In this document: positions 9,596-17,383 of the stretch, one piece after another
Layout: each line of letters begins with the position of its first letter
Numbering within the stretch: the first letter of the stretch is position 1
DNA from: Bryobacterales bacterium
GTDB taxonomy: Bacteria > Acidobacteriota > Terriglobia > Bryobacterales > Bryobacteraceae
DNA: 64,000 bases
Assembly: GCA_027459465.1 (NCBI GenBank)
Contig: DAIDIH010000307.1
Coordinates: 1-64,000, forward strand
Direction: 5' to 3'
Notes under the pieces: model-generated
The model's database searches: none
What the model was told of the DNA's origin: nothing
Seen by the model: only the letters and a program-made list of their open reading frames with translations
Position numbers and translations under genes: made by a program

Positions 9596-9627
9596 GTAGT
9601 TACTTTGGCGCGGAGGCGGGGAGGAGG
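9596..9627 (+). repeat. 32-bp direct repeat, left copy
   Basis: Identical over 32 bp to 10835-10866 (begins GTAGTTACTTTGGCGCGGAG). The right copy encodes the C-terminal residues and stop of the minus-strand NrfD-cytochrome gene; the left copy is non-coding. The pair brackets 1.2 kb holding a methyltransferase and an acyltransferase fragment. Confidence 0.9.
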
Positions 9628-9688
9628 TTAATCGAGCTTCGGAATCCGGTCATGGAATTTGGTCAAATATAGAATCGGAGGAGCAATT

Positions 9689-10423
9689 ATGACCGTGCCG
9701 CACACCTCGGCGACCGATGCACAGCTCTCGCAGTCCGTCGAAAGGACGCCTGTCGAAATCCTGAGCCGCTACCGCTCCAACCGCAACTGGCGCTACTACG
9801 AGAAGGAGTGGATTTACCGTCGCATTCCAGTTCAGGGGAAGACGGTGCTCGACTTTGGCTGCGGTACCGGCGAGATCTCCACGCAATTGGCCGCCCTCGG
9901 AGCTGAGAAGGTGCTGGCCCTTGACGTGGCGCCGGGACTGCTGGATATGACCCGTCGGCGCGCGATCGCTGACGGCGTGTCCGACCGGGTGGAGACGATC
10001 TGTGGGAGTGTGGAGAACCTGGCGCCGCAGCCAGTGGACACTATCGTGAGCTTTGCGGTGCTGCACCACTGCTTCCCGCTAGATCGTAGTGTTCCAGCCA
10101 TTCTCGGTTGGCTCAAACCGGGCGGATATTTCGTGGCGAGTGAGCCGGTGACGTACAGCCGGACGCTTGACTGGCTGCGTGATCGTAGTGGGGTTCCGAC
10201 CGGGCCGCTCGATCCTGGCGAGCGGAAACTGAACGAAAAGGACGTGGCCTATTTACGGTCGCTCTTCTCCGAAGTCCGCGTTGTTCACTTCCGGCTTCTC
10301 GGCAGGCTCACAAGGCTTTTCCCGAGAGCCGACTTTGCGTTACGGGTCCTAGATCGGCTTCTGCTCAGCATCCCAGGGGCGTGGCGTTTTGCCGGTATCG
10401 CCGTGATCGTTGGGAAAAAGTAG
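9689..10423 (+). CDS. class I SAM-dependent methyltransferase
   Basis: 244 residues from ATG 9689, chosen because GGAGGAG lies 5 bp upstream (9677-9683); an in-frame upstream start lacks such a site. The SAM-binding motif I is clear: KTVLDFGCGTGEISTQLA, with the acidic end of strand 2 in VLALDVAPG and a motif IV-like VDTIVSFAVLHH. This is the Methyltransf_11/25 type, as in UbiE-like and glycan or natural-product O-methyltransferases. The C-terminal half contains an aromatic-rich insertion (YSRTLDWLRDRSG). Substrate is unknown. With the downstream acyltransferase tail, it may come from a polysaccharide-modification cluster. It lies between two copies of a 32-bp repeat, so it is probably an insertion unrelated to its neighbours. 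Confidence 0.88.
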   Translation: MTVPHTSATDAQLSQSVERTPVEILSRYRSNRNWRYYEKEWIYRRIPVQGKTVLDFGCGTGEISTQLAALGAEKVLALDVAPGLLDMTRRRAIADGVSDRVETICGSVENLAPQPVDTIVSFAVLHHCFPLDRSVPAILGWLKPGGYFVASEPVTYSRTLDWLRDRSGVPTGPLDPGERKLNEKDVAYLRSLFSEVRVVHFRLLGRLTRLFPRADFALRVLDRLLLSIPGAWRFAGIAVIVGKK

Positions 10424-10614
10424 ATAAGCTGCTCGGGGACGCCGATCACAATGGAATCCGCGGGCGCACGACAAAAGAGCGATTCGGACAGGCGACGGGC
10501 ATTTTGCGGTGCTTACGACGTAGCTAAAGATCCGGAGGGAGGCAGCAACGGAGAGCGATGATCGAAGGCCAAAGAGTGCGTTAGCTACGTCACTGGGGCG
10601 GTGCTTGACATGCA
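10424..10614. other. non-coding remnant within the inserted segment
   Basis: No convincing gene on either strand. It contains an 11-bp inverted repeat, GACGTAGCTAA (10517-10527) and TTAGCTACGTC (10581-10591), separated by 53 bp. It may be degraded sequence from the ancestral locus. Confidence 0.4.
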
Positions 10615-10791
10615 ATCGGCCGACGATCGGAACCGCTTCCGGAGAAAATGACGCAACCATGGCCGTGGCTTAGCATGCCGGCGATCCTTGCCGGAGCTAT
10701 TGCGGCTGCGAGTTTTTCCCATTGGGTTGTGGAACGTCCGGCGCTCGCGCTTCGGCAGCGATTCAGCCAGCCCCGGCGTGCCGTGGTCTGA
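10615..10791 (+). pseudogene. C-terminal fragment of an acyltransferase family 3 (OafA/YrhL-like) membrane protein
   Basis: The plus-strand frame ending at TGA 10789-10791 encodes MTQPWPWLSMPAILAGAIAA followed by ASFSHWVVERPALALRQRF. This is the typical last transmembrane helix and E-R-P tail of acyltransferase 3 proteins, which are normally about 350-400 residues. A stop precedes it at 10606, and nothing upstream belongs to the family, so only about 50-60 residues survive. It is taken to be the truncated edge of a transferred segment rather than a functional gene. Confidence 0.6.
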
Positions 10792-10834
10792 TAACTTCCG
10801 CGATTGTGCACTTACTCGCGTGGTGCGCTGGGAC

Positions 10835-10866
10835 GTAGTTACTTTGGCGCGGAGGCGGGGAGGAGG
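10835..10866 (+). repeat. 32-bp direct repeat, right copy
   Basis: Identical to 9596-9627. Positions 10839-10866 are the last codons and stop of the minus-strand NrfD-cytochrome gene, so this is likely the original copy and the left one the duplicate. Confidence 0.9.
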
Positions 10867-12677
10867 ATCCCGACGCCGGTGGTTTTGGGTTGGGCGAGAG
10901 CGTCGTCCAATGGCCGGGGTTCTTTGTGGCAGGTGGTGCATTGGGCGAAGCTGGGTTTGTTGTTTTGGCGGGCGAGAGTGACGTGGCACCCGATACAGAG
11001 CGTGTGCATAGCTTCGACGTAGCCGACGGTCTGATAAGTCTTGACCTGGATGGTGGAGCCGGGCGGGATCAGATCCTTGTGGCACTGGTCGCAGGTTTTG
11101 ACGTTGGAGGCGGTGCGGGGATGAGCGGCGTCGTGGCACTGGCCGCAAGAGAGGTTGGCGCCGGAGGAGGCGGCATGCCAATCGTGCCGGAAGCCGTCGG
11201 AGGGGAGATACATATCGCGATGACATTCGTAACAACCGGAGTTTCGGTCGCGGGGTAAGTTCATGTGGTGGCATTTGACGCAGGAGGTGTCGCCGCCGAG
11301 TTTTGCTTCGATTCTGGCGTGGGGGAAGGCGACGCCATAGCCGTTCAGATTGCCGTCGATCCAGAGTATGTCGCCGCCGCGGGCCCGATGGACGGACTGC
11401 CGAGGGATGCCGCGGCTGAAGGCGGGCCTTGGTGCGAGGAGGGCGAAGCCGACGGAGGCGGCGAGAACGAAGGCGAGGGAGTAAATGGTGCGGGAGGCGA
11501 CGGCGGGAGTGCCGAGCCAGGTAGTTCCGACGGGGTCGAAGCGCGGGGGATTGAGGGGCGCAGCTTCGGGGTCAACCGGGCGCTGCTCCCAGACGTTGAA
11601 GCGCTCGATGAGGAAGAGGAAGATCAGGGTTGCGGTAGAAACGACGCCAGCGGTGATGGCGATTTCGGTCCACGCGGGGAAATAGAAGGGCGCGCCGGCG
11701 GGCAGGTGGGCGAGACCGCCGACGTCGATGCGGTTGAGAACGATGCCGGAGACGCCGAGAAACGCGGCCGCGAATTGGCCGGCGTGGGAGGAGCGGACGC
11801 GCGGGAGGGAGAAGAGAATCGCGGGGACGGCGATGAGAGTGACTTCGAGCCAGAAGAGGAAGGTGTGCCAATCCGGGGCGGCGAGATAGCGGGCGTCGCC
11901 GTGTAAGATCAGGTCGGCGAAGCGGAGGACGAGATAGCCGATGAGAATATACCGGGCGAAGTTACCTAAGGAGGCGAGGGTATCGGTTTCCGGATCGCGG
12001 CCGTAGAAGTACGACGTGCAGTGGCTCTCGAAGATGACCATCATGAGGCCGAGAGAGATGGCGGAAGTTAGAAACAGGATCGGGAGGATGGGGGAATACC
12101 AGAGCGGGTGGACCCGGTAAGGCATGATGAGGAACAGCGAACCGAGAGAAGACTGATGGAGCGTAGAGAGGCCGATGCCGAGGATGACGAGGGGCAGGCG
12201 GACTTTCAAGAGCGCGTGATAGAGATTGCGGAGTTTCGGGAAGGACTCGGCGGGGACGGGGAGGAACTCGAGTAAGAGGACGGATAAGTAGAGCATGACG
12301 CACCAGCCGACCTCGAAGAGCGGCGAGTGCGGGTTCCAGAAGACGATCATGTGCCAGATGTTCCAGGGCAGGCCGAGATCGAAGAGGAGGCCGACGGCGA
12401 CGGCGGCGTAGCCCAGGAACGCGGTGGCGACGGCGGGGCGGACGATGGAGTGGAAGCGTTCGAGATGGAAGATATAGACGGTGGCGGTGAGGATGAAGCC
12501 GCCGGCGGCGAGAGCGACGCCGCCCATGACGTCAAAGCCGATCCAGAGGCCCCAGGGGAAGGCGTCGGAGAGGTGGGTGACGGGTCCGAGGCCGAAGAGG
12601 AAGCGCGCGGTGGCGACGGCGAGGGCGAGGCCGGTGATGGACCAGAGGACGAGTTTGAGACGCCGGATTCTATTCAT
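10839..12677 (-). CDS. NrfD/HmcC-type quinone-interacting membrane subunit fused to a C-terminal six-heme cytochrome c domain
   Basis: 612 residues, starting at ATG 12677 and overlapping the upstream ferredoxin gene by 8 bp. Residues 1-about 425 are an NrfD/HybB/HmcC-like membrane domain with about 9-10 helices, including LSDAFPWGLWIGFDVMGGVA, typical of quinol-interacting subunits. After the last helix (SLAFVLAASVGFALLAP) comes a hydrophilic tail with six CxxCH heme-c motifs in order: CVKCH, CYECH, CGQCH, CDQCH, CIGCH, CTTCH. Those hemes must lie on the periplasmic side. In classical Hmc and Tmc complexes the NrfD subunit and the multiheme cytochrome are separate proteins, so this is a fusion. 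It is predicted to pass electrons between periplasmic donors and the quinone pool or cytoplasmic partners. It is the last gene of the sat/Hmc-like series. Confidence 0.88.
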   Translation of the reverse strand: MNRIRRLKLVLWSITGLALAVATARFLFGLGPVTHLSDAFPWGLWIGFDVMGGVALAAGGFILTATVYIFHLERFHSIVRPAVATAFLGYAAVAVGLLFDLGLPWNIWHMIVFWNPHSPLFEVGWCVMLYLSVLLLEFLPVPAESFPKLRNLYHALLKVRLPLVILGIGLSTLHQSSLGSLFLIMPYRVHPLWYSPILPILFLTSAISLGLMMVIFESHCTSYFYGRDPETDTLASLGNFARYILIGYLVLRFADLILHGDARYLAAPDWHTFLFWLEVTLIAVPAILFSLPRVRSSHAGQFAAAFLGVSGIVLNRIDVGGLAHLPAGAPFYFPAWTEIAITAGVVSTATLIFLFLIERFNVWEQRPVDPEAAPLNPPRFDPVGTTWLGTPAVASRTIYSLAFVLAASVGFALLAPRPAFSRGIPRQSVHRARGGDILWIDGNLNGYGVAFPHARIEAKLGGDTSCVKCHHMNLPRDRNSGCYECHRDMYLPSDGFRHDWHAASSGANLSCGQCHDAAHPRTASNVKTCDQCHKDLIPPGSTIQVKTYQTVGYVEAMHTLCIGCHVTLARQNNKPSFAQCTTCHKEPRPLDDALAQPKTTGVGILLPASAPK

Positions 12678-13422
12678 CGGGGCCCTCGGACTGCCGTTTC
12701 ATGCGGCGGGTGATGATCCAGTTGACGGCGGCCATGGCGGCGACGGCGCCGGTAAAGGCGAAGGGGACGGACTCCATGGCGTGTTCGGTGGTGGTGGGGA
12801 CGGGAATGGTGGGCAGCGACTCGGCACCGGTGAGGAAGCCGAGGTCAACGTTTGAGATATAGATGACCGAGGCGCCGCCGAGTTCGGACTCCCCCCAGAC
12901 TTTTTCCTGGTAGAGACCGGGTTGGGTGGCGATGCGGCGGTGGGCTTCCTGGAGTAATTCGTCGCGGCCGCCGAAGATGGTGGCCTGAGTGGGGCAGGCT
13001 TCGGTGCAGGCGGGTTGAAGGCCCCTGGCGATGCGGTCATTACAGAGAATGCATTTGCGGACGTGAGGAACGACCTGGTCCCACTCGTAGCGGGGGATGC
13101 CGTAGGGACAAGCCATCATGCAGTAGCGGCAGCCCATGCACTTGTTGCTGTCGTAGACGACGGCGCCAGTTGGGGACTTAGTAAGTGCTCCGACGGGGCA
13201 GGCGGAGACGCAGGCGGGATCGAGACAATGGCGGCACTGTTTACGGACGAAGGAATCGGAGGGGCCCTGGACGATGGAGGTCCAGTTACGGGCGGTAAGT
13301 CCGTCGTCGCGGTCCCAGCGGCGGGGAGCATCGGGGGGAAGGTTGTTTACTTTCTTGCAGGCGATGACACATTCATTGCAGCCGATGCATTTGGTAGTGT
13401 CGGTGAGGATGGCGGCTTTCAT
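12670..13422 (-). CDS. four-cluster [4Fe-4S] ferredoxin subunit (HmcB/DsrO-like) with C-terminal membrane anchor
   Basis: 250 residues from ATG 13422, which overlaps the upstream stop as ATGA. The frame is open to 13845, but that extension is arginine/proline-rich shadow. Sixteen cysteines in four groups predict four [4Fe-4S] clusters: CIGCNECVIACKK, CRHCLDPACVSACPV, CMGCRYCMMACPYG and CILCN...CTEACPT. Unlike DsrO at 40623, the N-terminus (MKAAILTDTTKCIGC) has no Tat or Sec signal. A single hydrophobic helix near the C-terminus (FAFTGAVAAMAAVNWIITRR) should anchor it. It would relay electrons between the NrfD subunit and the other Hmc-like subunits; which side of the membrane it faces is uncertain. 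Confidence 0.88.
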   Translation of the reverse strand: MKAAILTDTTKCIGCNECVIACKKVNNLPPDAPRRWDRDDGLTARNWTSIVQGPSDSFVRKQCRHCLDPACVSACPVGALTKSPTGAVVYDSNKCMGCRYCMMACPYGIPRYEWDQVVPHVRKCILCNDRIARGLQPACTEACPTQATIFGGRDELLQEAHRRIATQPGLYQEKVWGESELGGASVIYISNVDLGFLTGAESLPTIPVPTTTEHAMESVPFAFTGAVAAMAAVNWIITRRMKRQSEGPDE

Positions 13423-14189
13423 TTGGCGACGACCTCCGGCGGCGTTGGCGTTGGGGCCGATTCCGCAGCACGGGCATTTTGAATCCAGCAGGGGCGTTCG
13501 GCGTATCCGAGGGTCGCAGCGACGCGGTCCCCCGAGCCGGGCGCGAACTTCCAGGCGATCGCGGTGGTCAGCGGAGAAAAGGGCAGGAGGACGCAGTGGG
13601 CGATTTTTGTGAACGGGATGAGGAGCATGACGAGGGCGGCGGAGTAGACGTGGACGAACATCAGGCGCTGATAGCCGGCGGCACTGAGCGGGGCGTGGGA
13701 GAGCAGGTAACCGGAGAGGAAGGGGAGAACGAGAAGGAAGGGCCAGAGGTAGTCCTGGGCGCGGCTGATAGCTCGCATGCGGCGGCCGGCGATGCGAGCG
13801 ATGAGTAAGGCGAGGCCGGTGAAGATGGTGAGAAGCGTTAGCCAATCGACGGCTTTTGCAGCGATGGAGGGCCAGGCGAAGCCGACGGCGGCGCGCCAGA
13901 TTTGGATATGGGCGAGGAGGAAGGGCGGGACGATGAGAAGGCCGATGTGAAAAAGAAATGAGATGGTGCTGTAGACAGGGCGCTTACGCCAGAGGCGGCC
14001 GGCGGGCAGGAGCCAGGCGAAGGTTTCAGCGAGGATGGCTTTGGTGTTGAGCGACCGGTCGGCGAGGCGGGACCAGGCTTCGGCGATGTTTTGCAGGGTT
14101 AGCAGCACGGCCCGGAGCAGGCCGAGGAGCATCAGGGAGAAAGCAAGCCGGAACAACGGCCCGCGTCCGAACTCGACCCAGGTATCCAC
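13419..14189 (-). CDS. NarI/DsrM/HmcE-like membrane cytochrome b subunit
   Basis: 256 residues with GTG start at 14189 and GAGGTG upstream. About six hydrophobic helices are visible, with histidines suitable as heme-b ligands (SFLFHIGLLIVPPF and IPFTKIAHCVLLPF). The family is the NarI-like gamma subunit, as in DsrM and HmcE. Its pairing with the upstream CCG iron-sulfur protein mirrors the DsrM/DsrK pair at 37605-40217 in this same window. It probably oxidises quinol and hands electrons to the CCG subunit, or the reverse. The end overlaps the ferredoxin start (ATGA). Confidence 0.85.
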   Translation of the reverse strand: MDTWVEFGRGPLFRLAFSLMLLGLLRAVLLTLQNIAEAWSRLADRSLNTKAILAETFAWLLPAGRLWRKRPVYSTISFLFHIGLLIVPPFLLAHIQIWRAAVGFAWPSIAAKAVDWLTLLTIFTGLALLIARIAGRRMRAISRAQDYLWPFLLVLPFLSGYLLSHAPLSAAGYQRLMFVHVYSAALVMLLIPFTKIAHCVLLPFSPLTTAIAWKFAPGSGDRVAATLGYAERPCWIQNARAAESAPTPTPPEVVAK

Positions 14190-14218
14190 TTACAGGTCAC
14201 CTCAGCTTAGTAAACACG

Positions 14219-15628
14219 TCATTCATAGACGATGGCTTTGTACAACAGGTCATGCAGACCGACGATGCGGCAGTCGATTTTGTGTTCCTCCATGAGTTCG
14301 CGCAACTGTTTTTTGCAGTTTGCACAGGGGGCGATGCAGTATTTGGCGCCGGTGGCCCGGATTTGTTCGGCTTTGGCGCGGCCGCCGACGAGAGTCCGGA
14401 ATGGACGGATTTCATCGATAGAGACCGTGCCTCCCCCGCCGCCGCAACAGATGTTTTCTCGCCCGCTGGGGGTCATTTCGACGTAGTTGGGGCAGAAGGC
14501 GCGGATCAGTTCGCGGGGTTGATCGACAATCCAACCGGAGCGGGCGATATTGCAGGGGTCGTGGTACGTTACCGGATCGAGAATGGCCTGGGGGTTGAGT
14601 TTAAGCTTGCCGCCTTTCCATGCCTGATGGGCGTACTCGATGATGTTGACGACAGGCAGAGGTTTGGATGCAAGACAGTAGGCGGGATAGAACTGCTTGG
14701 CGCAGCGCGAGGCGTGGCCGCACTCTCCGATGAGGATTTTGCGGGCGCGGAGCCGGGTGGCTTCGGCTTCTACTTTGTGGAGTACGTGTTCGAGAATCTG
14801 GTCGTTATAGAAGAGACCGTAGTTGATGGCGTCGAAATAAGCCGACCCTATGGTCCAACTGTCGCCGGTGGCTTTAAGGAGGGCGCCGATTCCCATGATG
14901 GTTTCGGCTTCCATAATGTAGTCGGAGACCGGGGCGAGGAAAAGATATTCGGCGTCGAACTGGTCAACGGGGAAAGAGGCTTCGATTCCCTGCTCGTCGC
15001 GCAGTTCGTCGGTGAGAAATTCCAAGGTGTCCTGCAAGGCGGGGAGCGGAACGGCGGAGGTGTTGCCGGTCTGGCCGGCAAGTTGTTCCCGGACGCTTAC
15101 GGCGAGGGCGCGCGGGGCGACGCCGATTTCGGAGAGGATATAACGGCCGAGGTGGGTGAGGAGGCCGTGATCGATGCCCATGGGACATTCGAGGCTACAG
15201 CGGCGGCAGGCCGTGCAGTCGTAGAAGGTTCCGGCCATGCGCTGGATGTCAGAGTCAGTGAGGCCGGGGTCGCCGAGCAGACGGCCTTGCAGGATGCCGG
15301 CCATCGTGAAATGGCGCCGGTAGACCTTCAGAAGCAGTTCGGAGCGGTAACAGGGGATGTCGTGGGTGTTGCCGGTGGCGAGAAAGACCTGGCAGTTCGT
15401 GGTGCAGCGCGAGCAGCGGGCGGCTACTCGTAAGTATTGATCGAGGGCGACGCGATAGTTAGAGTGCTTCAGGATGGCTGCGAAGGCGTCGAGAAAGCGG
15501 CGTGGTCGGTCACTTACATCGGCGTCTTCGACGTGATAGCGGACAGGGAGACGCTGTTTTTGAACGACGTCGTCCTTTTTGGCGATGGTGAAGGCGCGTT
15601 CGCGTTCCGGTTCGGTGAGCGGGGTCAT
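14219..15628 (-). CDS. CCG-domain iron-sulfur protein (HmcF/DsrK/HdrD-like)
   Basis: 469 residues from ATG 15628, with GGGAGG 5 bp upstream; the open frame continues to 15709 but lacks support there. It has two ferredoxin-type cysteine sets, CSRCTTNC...C (about 75-100) and CTACRRCSLECPMG. Two CCG modules follow: GECGHASRCAKQFYPAYC...HDPCNIARSG, and ENICCGGGGGTVSIDE with CIAPCANCKKQ. CCG domains bind the noncubane [4Fe-4S] cluster used in heterodisulfide-reductase chemistry, so the partner may be a thiol/disulfide such as DsrC or a small redox protein. It is clearly paralogous to DsrK (38604-40217) and forms a DsrMK-like pair with the next gene. Cytoplasmic, membrane-associated. Confidence 0.88.
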   Translation of the reverse strand: MTPLTEPERERAFTIAKKDDVVQKQRLPVRYHVEDADVSDRPRRFLDAFAAILKHSNYRVALDQYLRVAARCSRCTTNCQVFLATGNTHDIPCYRSELLLKVYRRHFTMAGILQGRLLGDPGLTDSDIQRMAGTFYDCTACRRCSLECPMGIDHGLLTHLGRYILSEIGVAPRALAVSVREQLAGQTGNTSAVPLPALQDTLEFLTDELRDEQGIEASFPVDQFDAEYLFLAPVSDYIMEAETIMGIGALLKATGDSWTIGSAYFDAINYGLFYNDQILEHVLHKVEAEATRLRARKILIGECGHASRCAKQFYPAYCLASKPLPVVNIIEYAHQAWKGGKLKLNPQAILDPVTYHDPCNIARSGWIVDQPRELIRAFCPNYVEMTPSGRENICCGGGGGTVSIDEIRPFRTLVGGRAKAEQIRATGAKYCIAPCANCKKQLRELMEEHKIDCRIVGLHDLLYKAIVYE

Positions 15629-15807
15629 GCGGCCTCCCGTGCGCGCCGCTGAGGAAAATACCGGCAGCGGATTCCCGTGAGCCGAGGCAGAGCTGGGCAG
15701 GTGGCCCAAAGGAATCCGCCGCCGAGTCCCGGCCCGACTGGCGCCGGGCCAGGAATGCAGAAAAGCGCCATTGCGATTGGTCCGAACATGGCGAACCGGG
15801 AATGCAT
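15625..15807 (-). CDS. possible small membrane protein between sat and the CCG subunit
   Basis: A 60-residue frame begins at ATG 15807 with AAAGG about 6 bp upstream; a start at 15822 is also possible. Its stop overlaps the ATG of the CCG gene as ATGA, the same coupling seen elsewhere in this operon. The product has a hydrophobic stretch (FAMFGPIAMALFCIPGPAPV) and a basic C-terminus. The classical Hmc operon includes a tiny membrane subunit, HmcD, of about 50 residues, which gives a possible analogue; sequence homology cannot be claimed. It could equally be leader sequence. Confidence 0.4.
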   Translation of the reverse strand: MHSRFAMFGPIAMALFCIPGPAPVGPGLGGGFLWATCPALPRLTGIRCRYFPQRRAREAA

Positions 15808-15833
15808 ATCGCCTTTCTGCATGATGACTGGGG

Positions 15834-17105
15834 CTACTTACGATTTGGCGTGACTCCGGTGGCGTAGCCGTGGAGTTTCACGTCGACCTTTTCTTCCAAG
15901 TGGTCGTAGTAGTCCTTGAGAATCGCGATCACCTCCGGTTTTGAGAATTGCGGAGGAACAGGTTTCCCTTCGCTCATCAGTTTGCGGAGCAGAGTGCCGG
16001 AGAGCAGCAAACGCGCACCGCCCTTGTAGTTCCCGTTTTCGTCGATGACGGCCTTGGATTCGTGCGGGCAAGTCTTCATGGAGGCCATGGTTCCGCATTC
16101 GTAGCAGTAGAACGTCCAGTCCATGCAAAGCGGCCGGAGGAGCAGCGCGTCGGCTGGGATTTCCTGGAAGATCTTCTGGGCGTCGAAGGGGCCGTAGTAG
16201 TCGCCGACGCCGGCGTGGTCGCGGCCGACGATCAGATGGGTGCAGCCGTAGTTTTGGCGGAACACGGCGTGGAGCAGGGCTTCGCGGGGTCCGGCGTAGC
16301 GCATATCCATGGGGTAACCGCCCTGGATGACGCGGTCTTTGCGGAAATACTTATTGACGAGCGCGTCGATGGCTTTCACGCGAACGTCGGCGGGGATATC
16401 GCCGGCTTTGAGTTTTCCGACGAGTTGGTGGATGTAGACGCCGTCGCAGACCTCGATGGCGATCCAGGCCAGGTAGGCGTGGGAATTGTGCATCGGGTTG
16501 CGGAGCTGGAGGGCGGCGACCGTGGACCAGTCACGCTCGGCGAACGCGGCGCGGGCTTCGGCGGGCCGCTGATAGATTCCTTTGAACATCTCCGGATAGT
16601 AGGATTCGGAGATCACTTTGACGGGGCCGGCCAGATTTACCGCGCCCTGGTCGAGGACCTTGTGGACGCCGGGGTGGTTGGGGTCGGTGGTCCGGAAAAT
16701 CTGTTTACATTCGTGTTCTTTGTCGATCTTGTATTTCTCGGTGACGTGCATGGTGCCGAGGAGAGAATCGGTTTCGGTGTCCCAGAGACCGACATCTTCC
16801 CCGACGGCGATGGACTTCGAGTAATCTTCTTCGACGGAAAGGGTGATGGGGATGGGCCAGAACAGGTTTTTCATGCTTGGCAGGCTGTAAGTGTCGCAGC
16901 AAGCCAGCCAATCGTCGTGTCCCATGAAGCCTTCGAGCGGAGTGAAGGCCCCGATTCCCATCATGATGAGGTCGCCGGTTTCGCGACTAGTCATCGGCAC
17001 ATGTTTCAGGTGCGCTGCTCGCTTGGCCTCCTCAGCCCGGGCTTTGCCTTCCAAAAGCAAACACTTCAAATCTCCGCCGCCGTGCGGACGGATGAGACTC
17101 CTCAT
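15834..17105 (-). CDS. sat: sulfate adenylyltransferase (ATP sulfurylase)
   Basis: 423 residues from ATG 17105 with AGGAGG about 8 bp upstream. It catalyses ATP + sulfate = APS + pyrophosphate, the activation step of dissimilatory sulfate reduction, run backward during sulfur oxidation. Active-site motifs are intact: [12 protein letters not shown] (QxRNPxHxxH, about residue 200) and [13 protein letters not shown] zinc-type cysteine/histidine set CYECG...KTCPHE is present, as in dissimilatory Sat. Length fits the homooligomeric prokaryotic dissimilatory type, with no APS-kinase domain. It heads a minus-strand series leading into the Hmc-like complex and is divergent from a cysteine-rich HTH regulator, a likely controller. 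Confidence 0.97.
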   Translation of the reverse strand: MRSLIRPHGGGDLKCLLLEGKARAEEAKRAAHLKHVPMTSRETGDLIMMGIGAFTPLEGFMGHDDWLACCDTYSLPSMKNLFWPIPITLSVEEDYSKSIAVGEDVGLWDTETDSLLGTMHVTEKYKIDKEHECKQIFRTTDPNHPGVHKVLDQGAVNLAGPVKVISESYYPEMFKGIYQRPAEARAAFAERDWSTVAALQLRNPMHNSHAYLAWIAIEVCDGVYIHQLVGKLKAGDIPADVRVKAIDALVNKYFRKDRVIQGGYPMDMRYAGPREALLHAVFRQNYGCTHLIVGRDHAGVGDYYGPFDAQKIFQEIPADALLLRPLCMDWTFYCYECGTMASMKTCPHESKAVIDENGNYKGGARLLLSGTLLRKLMSEGKPVPPQFSKPEVIAILKDYYDHLEEKVDVKLHGYATGVTPNRK

Positions 17106-17383
17106 TTCAGAACCTCCTAATTTCGATCTGGCTCAATTTGACCTGATTTAGTTTCTGCCGGCTCAGTGCGAGCCAGCGTCTGCCTCAATTTCTCGCGTCC
17201 TCAGGATAGGCCCGATCCAGATTCGTCAACAACGTTGAAAGTTTCCTGGGTGTAGGACTGCCGGAGGTCAGGGGCGAACCCATAAAATGCCCGCCGGGCG
17301 GAATTGATTCCGGATCTGCGTTGCTTGACTTCCAGCTTTTCCGGAAGAATAATGAAGCCGTTGGGGGATGAGGAGGCCGGACG
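17106..17383. promoter_or_regulatory. divergent promoter region between sat and the HTH regulator
   Basis: 278 bp with no gene. Toward the regulator, TTGACT (17325-17330) and AATAAT (17348-17353) are 17 bp apart, a fair sigma-70-type promoter 30 bp before the start codon. On the sat side, CAATTT-containing words recur (about 17138-17146 and 17184-17190), including TCAATTTGA, which may be binding sites. These are visual calls. Confidence 0.4.

Noticed and set aside
13423-13845. N-terminal extension of the Hmc-like ferredoxin
   Set aside because: Lies over the NarI-like gene, is Arg/Pro/His-rich, and the true start overlaps the upstream stop as ATGA.
14252-15433. 393-codon plus-strand open frame
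   Set aside because: Antisense to the CCG iron-sulfur protein whose cysteine motifs are intact; the plus-strand protein has no recognisable motif.
15948-17120. 390-codon plus-strand open frame
   Set aside because: Antisense to sat; low-complexity composition only.
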